A DNA stretch of 64,000 bases from assembly GCA_033813635.1 (NCBI GenBank), contig JAPXRI010000003.1, positions 62,001 through 126,000 of the forward strand, in the 5' to 3' direction. This stretch comes from JAPXRI01 sp033813635. Its GTDB lineage: Bacteria > Bacillota > Clostridia > Oscillospirales > QAMX01. Position 1 is the stretch's first letter. Each line of letters starts with the position of its first letter. The notes below the pieces were generated by a model. It made no database searches, was not told where the DNA came from, and worked only from the letters and a program-made list of their open reading frames with translations. The translations under genes were made by a program, and so were the position numbers. Below are positions 8,466 through 16,030 of the stretch, piece by piece.

Positions 8466-9575
8466 ATGAAGATAACGATTTCGGCGGGGCCGCATACAAG
8501 GCGGAATTGTCCCGTGAATTGTGTTGTTCCCGCGGACGCTCTGAGAGCCGTTCTCGGGGGCGAGGATAAGCTTATCGCAAAGCCGTCAGACGGCGGAAAA
8601 GCCGTCCCGTGCGGGTTCAGGTTTGAAAAAGAGAGCGCGGTGGTCACGCTCATCCTCGACTTCCTCGCGAAGGGCGAGGCGGCGGAGTTTGAGCTTATGT
8701 CCTGCGACTGCTCGGCCCTGCCGCGGATGCGGTGCGAAAAAACAGCCCGCGGCGTCTCCGTTTACGACGGAAAGCTGCAGCTCACCGAGTACTATACCGG
8801 TACGGACATACCGAAGCCCTATCTCGGACCGATCCGGGAGAGGTACGGAAACGACATCACGCGGCTCGACTTTACGATTAAGGAACACCCCCACCACCGG
8901 GCGATATGGGTCTCCCACGGCGACGTGAACGGGGTCGACACGTGGAACGAGCCGGAAGGCAGGCACGGGTATATCCGGAATAAAGAGATAGACGATCTCT
9001 ACAGCGGGCCGGTAAGCGCCGGGTTCACGGCGAAAAACCTGTGGACGGACCACGGCGGAACGCCGCTCTGCGGCGAGACGACCTCGTACCGGTTCTACGC
9101 ATGCCCGCCGGAGCTTTCGATAATCGACATGATAATTACGCTCTCGGCGGACTACGGCGAAGTCAGGCTCGGGCCGACAAAGGAGGCCGGGCCGCTGGCG
9201 GTGCGCATGGCGGAGAGCATCAAGGTTACAAACACCGGGACGATGGAGAGCGGCGCCGGCGGCGTCAACGAGAAGGAAATCTGGATGAAGCGCGCGCCCT
9301 GGGTGGATTACTACGGCGTTGCGAACGGGCATGTCTGCGGGATCGCGATCCTCGACAACCCGGAGAACGACATGTATCCGACGTACTGGCACGCCCGCGA
9401 CTACGGTCTGATGGCCGTGAATAATTTCTATGTCGGCGGGCAGAAGGTTATTCCTGCTGGCGGCGCGATGACGTGGAAATTCAGGATTATCGCCCATAAC
9501 GGCAGCACGAAGGAGGCCGGAATCAAAGACAGATTCTCGGATTACTTCGCGCCGCCCGAAGCTAAAGCCGAATAA
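8466..9575 (+). CDS. DUF6807 / PmoA-like family protein
   Basis: A 369-residue protein whose centre carries EHPHHRAIWVSHGDVNGVDTWNE, the signature of the family labelled methane oxygenase PmoA or DUF6807. The label is historical and there is no reason to infer methane oxidation: no membrane helices are present. The His-rich motif suggests a metal or sugar-binding site. The ATG at 8466 has a strong GGGAGGAA ribosome-binding site; an earlier ATG (8400) lacks one. It lies between a TIM-barrel sugar enzyme and a Gfo/Idh/MocA dehydrogenase, the usual company of this family, so a role in carbohydrate catabolism is inferred. Confidence 0.85.
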   Translation: MKITISAGPHTRRNCPVNCVVPADALRAVLGGEDKLIAKPSDGGKAVPCGFRFEKESAVVTLILDFLAKGEAAEFELMSCDCSALPRMRCEKTARGVSVYDGKLQLTEYYTGTDIPKPYLGPIRERYGNDITRLDFTIKEHPHHRAIWVSHGDVNGVDTWNEPEGRHGYIRNKEIDDLYSGPVSAGFTAKNLWTDHGGTPLCGETTSYRFYACPPELSIIDMIITLSADYGEVRLGPTKEAGPLAVRMAESIKVTNTGTMESGAGGVNEKEIWMKRAPWVDYYGVANGHVCGIAILDNPENDMYPTYWHARDYGLMAVNNFYVGGQKVIPAGGAMTWKFRIIAHNGSTKEAGIKDRFSDYFAPPEAKAE

Positions 9576-9638
9576 GGCTTATAGTCTCTGAAAACCCTAG
9601 TGATAATATTAAATATAGTGAAGGAGTGTACCGCAAAG

Positions 9639-10679
9639 ATGTCAAAAGAGTTAGGATACGCAGTGGTGGGGCTCGGCGTGGGAAGGGCGCACGTAAAAGG
9701 CGCTCTTAAAGCCGAAGGAGCAAAACTTGTGGCCGTTTGCGACCTTATTCAGGAGAAGCTCGACAAAGTAAAGGAAGAAGTTCCCGATGTAAAAACCTAT
9801 ACGAACTACTCCGAAATGCTGGCCGACAAGGACATCGATATTGTCTCCGTCGCCACCCCCAGCGGCCTGCACGCCAAGATGGTTATCGAAGCGCTGCGCG
9901 CCGGCAAACACGTGCTCTGCGAAAAACCGATGGATATCACCGTCGACAGGATTCTTGAAATTGAAAAGGTCCGCGTTGAGACCGGTCTGAAGGTCGGCGG
10001 CATATTCCAGAACCGCCGCAACCCCATCATGGAGCCCACGAAGAAGGCGGTTGACGAGGGCCGTCTCGGCAAGATTTTCGCCGGGTTCTTCCGCATCAAC
10101 TGGTACCGTTCAGACGAGTATTTCCTCCAGAACGGCGGCTGGAGAGGCACCTGGGCCATGGACGGCGGCGGCTCGCTGATGAATCAGGGCGTGCACACGG
10201 TGGACCTTATGCAGTGGCTGCTGGGCGACATCGCGAGCATCCGCTCGGACTTCGCCATTATCAACCACAAAATCGAGACCGAAGACTTTACCTCGTCCGT
10301 CGTTAAATTCAAGAGCGGCGCGATTGTCAACCTCGTCTCCACCACCTGCGCGTACCCGGGATTGGGAACGGACATTCAGATTACGGGTACCGACGGCTCG
10401 ATCCATATAGACGGAGACAGGCTTGTGGCCTGGAAGATCAAGGGCGACAAGATGAACGAGGAAGAAGCCGAGATGCTCAAGATTTACGGCGGCGGCGGCA
10501 CGATCGCCGCGGCGGACAACACGATCGTCCGCGGACACGACTATATGGTCCAGGATATGATCGACGCCGTAAGGTTTGACCGCGATCCGATGATTTGCCC
10601 GATGGAAGCGACCAAGGCGGTCAAGATCATCAACGCTGTTTACGAGTCGGCCCGCACAGGCAAAGAGATTTTCTTTTAA
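9639..10679 (+). CDS. Gfo/Idh/MocA family oxidoreductase
   Basis: A 346-residue NAD(P)-dependent sugar or inositol dehydrogenase. The Rossmann motif GLGVGR is at residues 11-16, the conserved catalytic-lysine motif CEKPM near 94, and the C-terminal half carries GGWRGTWAMDGGGSLMNQGVHTVDLMQWLLG with the active-site Asp/His pair. The start at 9639 follows AAGGAGTG. Closest paralogue in the window is the gene at 12037. Together with the preceding TIM-barrel and DUF6807 genes it suggests oxidation and rearrangement of a sugar or glycoside; the substrate is unknown. A terminator follows. Confidence 0.9.
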   Translation: MSKELGYAVVGLGVGRAHVKGALKAEGAKLVAVCDLIQEKLDKVKEEVPDVKTYTNYSEMLADKDIDIVSVATPSGLHAKMVIEALRAGKHVLCEKPMDITVDRILEIEKVRVETGLKVGGIFQNRRNPIMEPTKKAVDEGRLGKIFAGFFRINWYRSDEYFLQNGGWRGTWAMDGGGSLMNQGVHTVDLMQWLLGDIASIRSDFAIINHKIETEDFTSSVVKFKSGAIVNLVSTTCAYPGLGTDIQITGTDGSIHIDGDRLVAWKIKGDKMNEEEAEMLKIYGGGGTIAAADNTIVRGHDYMVQDMIDAVRFDRDPMICPMEATKAVKIINAVYESARTGKEIFF

Positions 10680-10698
10680 GCAAACAGGCTTTTAAGCA

Positions 10699-10741
10699 GA
10701 GGGCAAAGACGCTTGACAGGCGTTTTTGCCCTCATTTTTTT
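10699..10741 (+). terminator. Rho-independent terminator after the Gfo/Idh/MocA gene
   Basis: GAGGGCAAA pairs with TTTGCCCTC around an inner imperfect stem, followed by ATTTTTTT. It closes the isomerase-DUF6807-dehydrogenase transcript. Confidence 0.85.
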
Positions 10742-10762
10742 CCAAAAAAACCTCCAAAGCTT

Positions 10763-10792
10763 GTATATTGCCTAATATAAGAGGCAATAATA
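10763..10792 (+). promoter_or_regulatory. Putative forespore (SigF/SigG-type) promoter of the spoIIQ-like gene
   Basis: GTATA, 15-base spacer, GGCAATAATA. This matches the GYATA-type -35 and GG-rich -10 elements known for Bacillus SigF-dependent promoters, and no SigA-type pair is evident. A 7-bp inverted repeat, ATTGCCT (10767-10773) and AGGCAAT (10782-10788), overlaps it and could be an operator. Confidence 0.5.
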
Positions 10793-10813
10793 CGCTCAGG
10801 AGGTGCATTTTAA

Positions 10814-11572
10814 GTGGATGAAAACAACAATCAGAATAAAAATGAAAGGCAGCCGGACGAATTCTTCGCAAAAGCCGGAAAATTCATCATCGGAAAGGGC
10901 TTTTACATAGTCCTGTTCCTTTGCATCGCGGCAATAGGAATATCGGGCTATGTAATATTCTACACCGGAAAGAGCGATCTGAATCCTGATTTCACCGACA
11001 TAACGGATATCGGTCTTTCGACGACGGTTCCCTTTAGCGATATAGGCCTATCAACGACGGTGCCTGAACCGGAAGAGGTCGGGGGGACCACGGTAATCCC
11101 GGACGGCACGAAACCGTCGACGACGGCTCCGGAGGATGAACCCGGAAACGTCAAACTTTTCTATGTGAGACCGGTTTCGGGCGCGGTTCTCAGGGAGTAT
11201 TCCGGCGACGTTCCGGTGTATAACCCGACGATGGACGACTGGCGCGTGCACACGGGAATAGACATCAAGGCGGCCGTCGGCGACCAGGTGAAAGCCGTGG
11301 CGGCCGGCAAGGTCAGCGCGTTGTACAGGGACGATTTCAAAGGCACGGTCGTTGAGATCAAACACTCCGACGGGAAAACGTCGATATACTGCGGACTGAT
11401 GGCGACCCCGGTTGTGAAGGCGGGCGACAGCGTCACGGCGGGCGAAGTCATCGGCAGCGTCGGGGATACCGCGATCTTCGAATCCGTGGACGAGTCCCAT
11501 CTGCATTTTGAGATGAAGGAGAACGGGGCGTTTATCAACCCGTTGGACGTCCTCCCGACGGCGGCGAACTGA
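10814..11572 (+). CDS. spoIIQ: SpoIIQ-like M23 (LytM) metallopeptidase domain protein
   Basis: Predicted forespore membrane protein of the engulfment zipper/feeding-tube complex, which in sporulating Firmicutes pairs with SpoIIIAH. A short charged cytoplasmic N-terminus is followed by one transmembrane helix (about residues 29-51), a Thr/Pro-rich stalk containing the repeat DIGLSTTVP twice, and a C-terminal LytM domain. The metal-ligand motifs HTGID and HLHFE are intact, as in clostridial rather than Bacillus SpoIIQ. The GTG start at 10814 is fixed by a strong CAGGAGGTG. A SigF-like promoter precedes it and a terminator follows. It could instead be another membrane-anchored M23 hydrolase. Confidence 0.75.
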   Translation: MDENNNQNKNERQPDEFFAKAGKFIIGKGFYIVLFLCIAAIGISGYVIFYTGKSDLNPDFTDITDIGLSTTVPFSDIGLSTTVPEPEEVGGTTVIPDGTKPSTTAPEDEPGNVKLFYVRPVSGAVLREYSGDVPVYNPTMDDWRVHTGIDIKAAVGDQVKAVAAGKVSALYRDDFKGTVVEIKHSDGKTSIYCGLMATPVVKAGDSVTAGEVIGSVGDTAIFESVDESHLHFEMKENGAFINPLDVLPTAAN

Positions 11573-11597
11573 TTGCCGCGATTGATTTATCGTTTTT

Positions 11598-11632
11598 AAG
11601 CCCGGCCGGAGTTCCGGCCGGGCTTATTTTAA
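11598..11632 (+). terminator. Rho-independent terminator after the spoIIQ-like gene
   Basis: AAGCCCGGCCGGA and TCCGGCCGGGCTT form a long perfect stem followed by ATTTT. Confidence 0.85.
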
Positions 11633-11660
11633 ATAAAGTGAAAACAATCGAGAATATGTA

Positions 11661-11688
11661 TTGCATCGGCGTGAAAACGGGCTATAAT
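11661..11688 (+). promoter_or_regulatory. SigA promoter of the 48-residue membrane protein gene
   Basis: TTGCAT, 16-base spacer, TATAAT, about 45 bases before the start codon. Confidence 0.7.
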
Positions 11689-11735
11689 GGTATTTATGTT
11701 GATATGTCGGCAGATCAAAACGGCGGAGGATTGTT

Positions 11736-11882
11736 ATGGAAATTAAAAAATACGGCGTGTTTTCTAAAATCAAAGCCCGCGCGCTGATGGCGGGATACTA
11801 TATCCTGCTGGGCCTGATCTCCTGCGGCACGCTGGCCATCGTGATTTATGCGCTGTTTATCATGCGCGCCATGGAATTTTAG
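11736..11882 (+). CDS. Small single-span membrane protein (48 aa), unrecognised
   Basis: A short frame beginning MEIKKYGVFSKIKARALMAG, with a basic N-terminus and then a hydrophobic segment YYILLGLISCGTLAIVIYAL before the tail FIMRAMEF. A perfect-looking ribosome-binding site, GGAGGA, sits 5 bases before the ATG. It has its own promoter (11661-11688) and terminator (11907-11935), so it appears to be a complete monocistronic unit. The positive-inside rule would place the N-terminus in the cytoplasm. I do not recognise the family and assign no function. Confidence 0.65.
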   Translation: MEIKKYGVFSKIKARALMAGYYILLGLISCGTLAIVIYALFIMRAMEF

Positions 11883-11906
11883 CCGTCGCGCCTTAAGATT
11901 TTCATT

Positions 11907-11935
11907 CCCGCGGGAGTTGTCCCGCGGGCGCTTTT
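11907..11935 (+). terminator. Rho-independent terminator after the 48-residue protein gene
   Basis: CCCGCGGG, loop AGTTGT, CCCGCGGG, then CGCTTTT. Confidence 0.8.
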
Positions 11936-11939
11936 ATGC

Positions 11940-11968
11940 TTGACGAAAATTAACGGCGGCGTTATAAT
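11940..11968 (+). promoter_or_regulatory. SigA promoter for the second Gfo/Idh/MocA gene (and probably fhs)
   Basis: TTGACG, 17-base spacer, TATAAT. It lies about 70 bases before the start codon at 12037, immediately after the preceding terminator. Confidence 0.75.
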
Positions 11969-12036
11969 TTAACCTGCGTTACGCTTGCTGTTTTTATAAA
12001 AAGCATAAATATCATTATGAAGGGGCGGTAAAACAT

Positions 12037-13104
12037 ATGGAGAGAAAGCTGAAAGCGGCGATAATCGGCTGCGGGGTTATTTCCGGAGCCCACGGCAGGG
12101 GGTACAAGGCGATTTCGGATAAAGTGAGCCTTGCGTACTGTGTCGACCTTATTCAGGAAAAGGCCGAGGAGAGGGCAAAGGAGTTCGGCGACGAAACCAC
12201 GGTGTGCCTGACGGACTATAAGCAGATGCTCAAGGATGAAAGCGTAGACCTTGTGTCGGTATGTCTCCCGAATTACCTGCACGCGCCCGTCACGATAGAC
12301 TGTCTCAACGCGGGCAAGCATGTGCTCTGCGAGAAGCCGGCGGCGATGAACTACGCAGAGGCGCTCTCTATGAAAAAAGCCGCGGATGAAAACGGCAAAA
12401 TCCTGAATATCGGCGTATGCAACCGCTTTCACGAGTCGGTGGTCAGGATAAAGGACGCTATCGCGCGGGGCGAACTCGGCGAGCTGTACCAGATCTACTG
12501 CTCTTTCAGGGCGTTTCGGAGCATTCCGGCGCTCGGCGGCTGGTTTACGACGAAGGCGCTGTCCGGCGGCGGCGCTCTGATCGACTGGGGCGTGCATTTT
12601 TTGGACCTGATCAACTACTGCGTAGGGGATTTCGAGCTTAAAACGGTGTCTGCCGTCAGCCACTCGAAGCTTGCGGTAAATATGAAGGACTATGTCTACC
12701 GGGTTATGCACGCCGGGCCCCCGAAATACGACGGCGTCTACGACGTCGAGGAGTACGTCACAGGCCTCATCCGCACCAGCGGACCCGCGCTGACATTTTC
12801 CGGCGCCTGGGCGCAGAATATCGACGAGAGCGCGATGTTTATAGAGTTCATGGGTAAGAAGGGCGGCATCAAGCTCCAGTACGGCGGGCACTACACCCTC
12901 TACACCACGAGAAACGGCGAGCTGGTGTCCGAAACGCCGGAGTTTGAGATTCCGGATATGTACGAGCGTGAGATCGCCGCGTTCGCAGACTGCGCGGTCA
13001 AAAACGAGAAAATTCGCTCGAATATAGACAACATCCTGATCACCGCGCGGATGATGGACGCAATCTACGCGTCCGCCGAACAGGGAAAAGAAATAGCATT
13101 ATAA
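12037..13104 (+). CDS. Gfo/Idh/MocA family oxidoreductase (second copy)
   Basis: A 355-residue NAD(P)-dependent dehydrogenase with the dinucleotide-binding motif GCGVISGAHGRG near residue 11, CEKPA near 98 and the C-terminal active-site stretch GGGALIDWGVHFLDLINYC. It shares family and organisation with the gene at 9639 but is clearly divergent (not a recent duplication). The spacing of 22 bases to fhs suggests co-transcription. An AAGGGGCGG ribosome-binding sequence precedes the ATG. Substrate unknown; the context favours a sugar, cyclitol or glycoside. Confidence 0.9.
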   Translation: MERKLKAAIIGCGVISGAHGRGYKAISDKVSLAYCVDLIQEKAEERAKEFGDETTVCLTDYKQMLKDESVDLVSVCLPNYLHAPVTIDCLNAGKHVLCEKPAAMNYAEALSMKKAADENGKILNIGVCNRFHESVVRIKDAIARGELGELYQIYCSFRAFRSIPALGGWFTTKALSGGGALIDWGVHFLDLINYCVGDFELKTVSAVSHSKLAVNMKDYVYRVMHAGPPKYDGVYDVEEYVTGLIRTSGPALTFSGAWAQNIDESAMFIEFMGKKGGIKLQYGGHYTLYTTRNGELVSETPEFEIPDMYEREIAAFADCAVKNEKIRSNIDNILITARMMDAIYASAEQGKEIAL

Positions 13105-13126
13105 ACGGAAGGAATCATTAACGATA

Positions 13127-14797
13127 ATGAAGAGCGATTTGCAGATTGCCAGGGAGACCTGCCTTACTCCGATATCCGAAATTGCCGCCGCTGCCGGATT
13201 TTTGGACGATGAGCTTGAGAGCTATGGAAAATACAAGGCAAAAATAACGGAAAAGGCGTTTAAGCGGCTGTCGGGGAACCCGGACGGGAAGCTCGTCCTG
13301 GTGACGGCGGTCAACCCGACGCCCGCAGGCGAGGGCAAGACAACTACGACGATCGGGCTTGGGGACGCGCTTTCAAAGCTCCGTAAAAAGACGATGATCG
13401 CGCTGCGCGAGCCCTCACTGGGCCCGGTGTTCGGTGTCAAAGGCGGCGCTGCGGGCGGAGGATACGCGCAGGTCGTCCCGATGGAGGACATCAATCTGCA
13501 CTTTACGGGGGACATACACGCCGTCACCGCGGCCAACAACCTCCTCTGCGCGATGCTTGACAACCATATCTACCAGGGGAACGCCCTTAATATCGACGAA
13601 AACAGCGTGGTTTTCAAACGGGCGACGGATACAAACGACCGCTCGCTCCGGAACATCCGCGTCGGCGTCGGCGGCGGTACCTCCGGGGTAGAGCGGAGCG
13701 ATGGATTCATGATCACGGCGGCGAGCGAGGTTATGGCGATTCTCTGCCTTGCCTCTGACCTCGGCGACCTAAAAAGGCGTCTTGGGAAAATCATCTGCGC
13801 CTACGATAAAAAAGGCAACCCGGTCACGGCGGCGATGCTGAAGGCCGAGGGAGCGATGGCGATCCTGCTGAAGGACGCGATTAACCCTAACCTCGTGCAG
13901 ACCCTTGAAAAGACGCCCTGCCTGATACACGGCGGACCGTTTGCGAATATAGCCCACGGCTGCAGCTCGGTCAGAGCCACAAAACTCGCGCTCAAAGCGG
14001 CGGACATCGTCGTGACCGAGGCGGGCTTCGGCGCGGACCTGGGAGCGGAGAAATTTTTCGACATCAAGTGCCGCTCGGCAGGGCTGAAACCCTCGGCCGC
14101 CGTGCTGGTGGTCTCGGCGAGAGCGCTGAAATACAACGGCGGCGTGCCGAAAGACGCGCTCGGCCGGGAAGACACGTCGGCGCTGGCCGCCGGCCTCCCC
14201 AACCTCGAGGCGCATATCGAAAACATTAAAAAGTTCGGCGTGCCCGTGGTCGTTGCTATGAACCGCTTCGAGACCGACTCGGACGCGGAGCTGTCGCTGA
14301 TCGGAGCAAAATGCGCTGAGCTCGGCGTACCCTGCGAGACAAGCGAGGTCTTTTCAAAGGGCTCGGCGGGCGGGACGGCGCTGGCAGCGCAGGTTTGCGA
14401 GGCGCTGGAGAGTAACGCCGCGGATTTCAGGCCGCTTTACCCGCTTGACGCCGGAATAAAGCATAAGATCGGGAAAATAGCCGCCGAACTCTACGGCGCG
14501 GACGGAGTGGCATATTCGCCCGCCGCGGAGGAAAGCATAAAAAGGCTTGACGCCCTCGGCTTCTCCGGGCTTCCCGTCTGCGTGGCGAAGACGCAGTATT
14601 CGCTTTCGGACAACCCCGCGCTGCTGGGCAGGCCGAAGGGCTTTACCTTAAGCGTCGCCGACGTCCGCGTCAGCGCGGGAGCGGGCTTTATCGTCGCGGC
14701 AGCCGGAAACATACTGACGATGCCCGGCCTTTCCAAAAATCCGTCTGCCGAAAACATGGATATCGACACAAACGGCAATATCACGGGTCTGTTTTAG
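13127..14797 (+). CDS. fhs: Formate-tetrahydrofolate ligase
   Basis: ATP-dependent synthesis of 10-formyltetrahydrofolate from formate and THF, supplying one-carbon units for purines and formyl-methionine and serving the methyl branch of acetogenic metabolism. The 556-residue length is standard. The P-loop PTPAGEGKTTT is at residues 64-74, and GGAAGGGYAQVVPMEDINLHFTGDIHA-type sequence and the C-terminal TMPGLSKNPSAENMDID are diagnostic. No other Wood-Ljungdahl gene is adjacent, so its use here is more likely biosynthetic. It sits behind a Gfo/Idh/MocA gene. Confidence 0.97.
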   Translation: MKSDLQIARETCLTPISEIAAAAGFLDDELESYGKYKAKITEKAFKRLSGNPDGKLVLVTAVNPTPAGEGKTTTTIGLGDALSKLRKKTMIALREPSLGPVFGVKGGAAGGGYAQVVPMEDINLHFTGDIHAVTAANNLLCAMLDNHIYQGNALNIDENSVVFKRATDTNDRSLRNIRVGVGGGTSGVERSDGFMITAASEVMAILCLASDLGDLKRRLGKIICAYDKKGNPVTAAMLKAEGAMAILLKDAINPNLVQTLEKTPCLIHGGPFANIAHGCSSVRATKLALKAADIVVTEAGFGADLGAEKFFDIKCRSAGLKPSAAVLVVSARALKYNGGVPKDALGREDTSALAAGLPNLEAHIENIKKFGVPVVVAMNRFETDSDAELSLIGAKCAELGVPCETSEVFSKGSAGGTALAAQVCEALESNAADFRPLYPLDAGIKHKIGKIAAELYGADGVAYSPAAEESIKRLDALGFSGLPVCVAKTQYSLSDNPALLGRPKGFTLSVADVRVSAGAGFIVAAAGNILTMPGLSKNPSAENMDIDTNGNITGLF

Positions 14798-14843
14798 AGT
14801 GATAATTCCTTCACGCTTCACTGCTCGCGCTGCCGCTTCGCGG

Positions 14844-14849
14844 TATAAT
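14844..14849 (+). promoter_or_regulatory. Possible -10 box ahead of tsaE
   Basis: TATAAT preceded by CGG; no good -35 partner is visible. If used, an ATG at 14848 cannot be the tsaE start. Confidence 0.3.
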
Positions 14850-14859
14850 GGTGGTTAAA

Positions 14860-15312
14860 ATGACTTATATGTATCTGTCCGACTCGTATCAGAAAACGGA
14901 GGCGCTCGGCCGGGCCGCCGCGCGTCTGCTGAAAAAAGGCGCGCTTGTCGCGCTTGTCGGAGAGCTGGGAGCGGGTAAAACTGCGTTTATCCGGGGGCTT
15001 GCTCTCGGGCTCGGCTATTCCGGCCGCGTGACCAGCCCGACTTTTTCGCTAATCAACGAGTACCTCTCTGAGAGCGGCGAGCCGATCCTCTACCATTTCG
15101 ACCTGTACCGGATTAAAGCGGAGGACCTTGCGGACATCGGCTGGTACGACTACCTTGAAAGTGGCGTACCCTGCGCCGTCGAGTGGGCCGACGTCGCCGG
15201 GGGCGAGCTCCCGCCGGACGCAGTCTTTGTAAAAATCCGGGCGCTCGGGGAAAGCTTGCGGGAGATTACGGTGTCCGGGTTAGAAAGAATATCTCCGGAA
15301 GGGAAAAGCTGA
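14860..15312 (+). CDS. tsaE: tRNA t6A biosynthesis ATPase TsaE
   Basis: Small P-loop ATPase that supports the TsaB-TsaD complex in forming N6-threonylcarbamoyladenosine on tRNAs reading ANN codons. The Walker A motif GELGAGKT is at residues 34-41. The family motifs VTSPTFSLINEY, YHFDLYRI and CAVEWAD follow. The ATG at 14860 is chosen because GGTGG precedes it at a 5-base spacing and a TATAAT box overlaps the earlier in-frame ATG at 14848, which remains possible. The gene is directly followed by tsaB; tsaD is not in the window. Confidence 0.92.
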   Translation: MTYMYLSDSYQKTEALGRAAARLLKKGALVALVGELGAGKTAFIRGLALGLGYSGRVTSPTFSLINEYLSESGEPILYHFDLYRIKAEDLADIGWYDYLESGVPCAVEWADVAGGELPPDAVFVKIRALGESLREITVSGLERISPEGKS

Positions 15313-15313
15313 A

Positions 15314-16030
15314 ATGAAAATTCTCGCCTTTGAGTCATCCGCCGGGCCGGCGTCCGTCGCCCTGACCGTCGACGGCAGGCTGTGCGCTTACGCCTACCAG
15401 AACGGAGGCTTTACGCACTCGAAAACGCTGCTGCCGATGGCGGATTTCGTGCTCTCCTCCGCTGGGGTAAAGCCCTCAGAGGTGGACCTTTTCGCGGTGG
15501 CCGCGGGGCCTGGCTCGTTTACCGGGCTGCGGATCGGCGTAGCCACGGTCAAGGGCTTCGCGTGGGCGGCGGAAAAGCCCTGCGCCGCGGTCTCGACGCT
15601 GCTCGCGATGGCGTACGCCCATAGCGAGTGGAACGGGATTGTCTGCCCGGCGATGGATGCGCGGCGAAGCCAGATCTACACGGCGGCGTTCGACGTCTCC
15701 GGCGGGCGGATATCAAGGCTTGTAGACGACTGCGCGGTAAGCATGGAGGAGATGTGCGAAAAGCTGTCCGAAATGACAAGACCGGTGCTCCTGGTCGGCG
15801 ACGGCGCAAAGCTCCTTTACGGCGCGGCGGCTGAGAAGGGTATCGCCTGCGTTCTCGCGCAGGAGCAGACCCGTTTCCAGAACGCTCTGGGGGTCGCCTA
15901 CGCCGCGGAGAGCCAACCGACGGTGAGCGCCGCGGAGCTGAAACCAAATTATCTGAGACTGTCTCAGGCGGAGCGTGAACGCTCCACCCGGGAACGGGAA
16001 CGCTCCGAAAACGGGAACAAAGGCAAATGA
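15314..16030 (+). CDS. tsaB: tRNA t6A biosynthesis protein TsaB
   Basis: Inactive ASKHA-fold paralogue that scaffolds TsaD. The N-terminus MKILAFESSAGPASVALT and the conserved AGPGSFTGLRIGVATVKGFAW are typical. The charged C-terminus (QAERERSTRERERSENGNKGK) is longer and more polar than usual. It starts one base after the tsaE stop and overlaps the downstream pseudouridine synthase by 4 bases (ATGA), indicating a translationally coupled trio. Confidence 0.94.
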   Translation: MKILAFESSAGPASVALTVDGRLCAYAYQNGGFTHSKTLLPMADFVLSSAGVKPSEVDLFAVAAGPGSFTGLRIGVATVKGFAWAAEKPCAAVSTLLAMAYAHSEWNGIVCPAMDARRSQIYTAAFDVSGGRISRLVDDCAVSMEEMCEKLSEMTRPVLLVGDGAKLLYGAAAEKGIACVLAQEQTRFQNALGVAYAAESQPTVSAAELKPNYLRLSQAERERSTRERERSENGNKGK

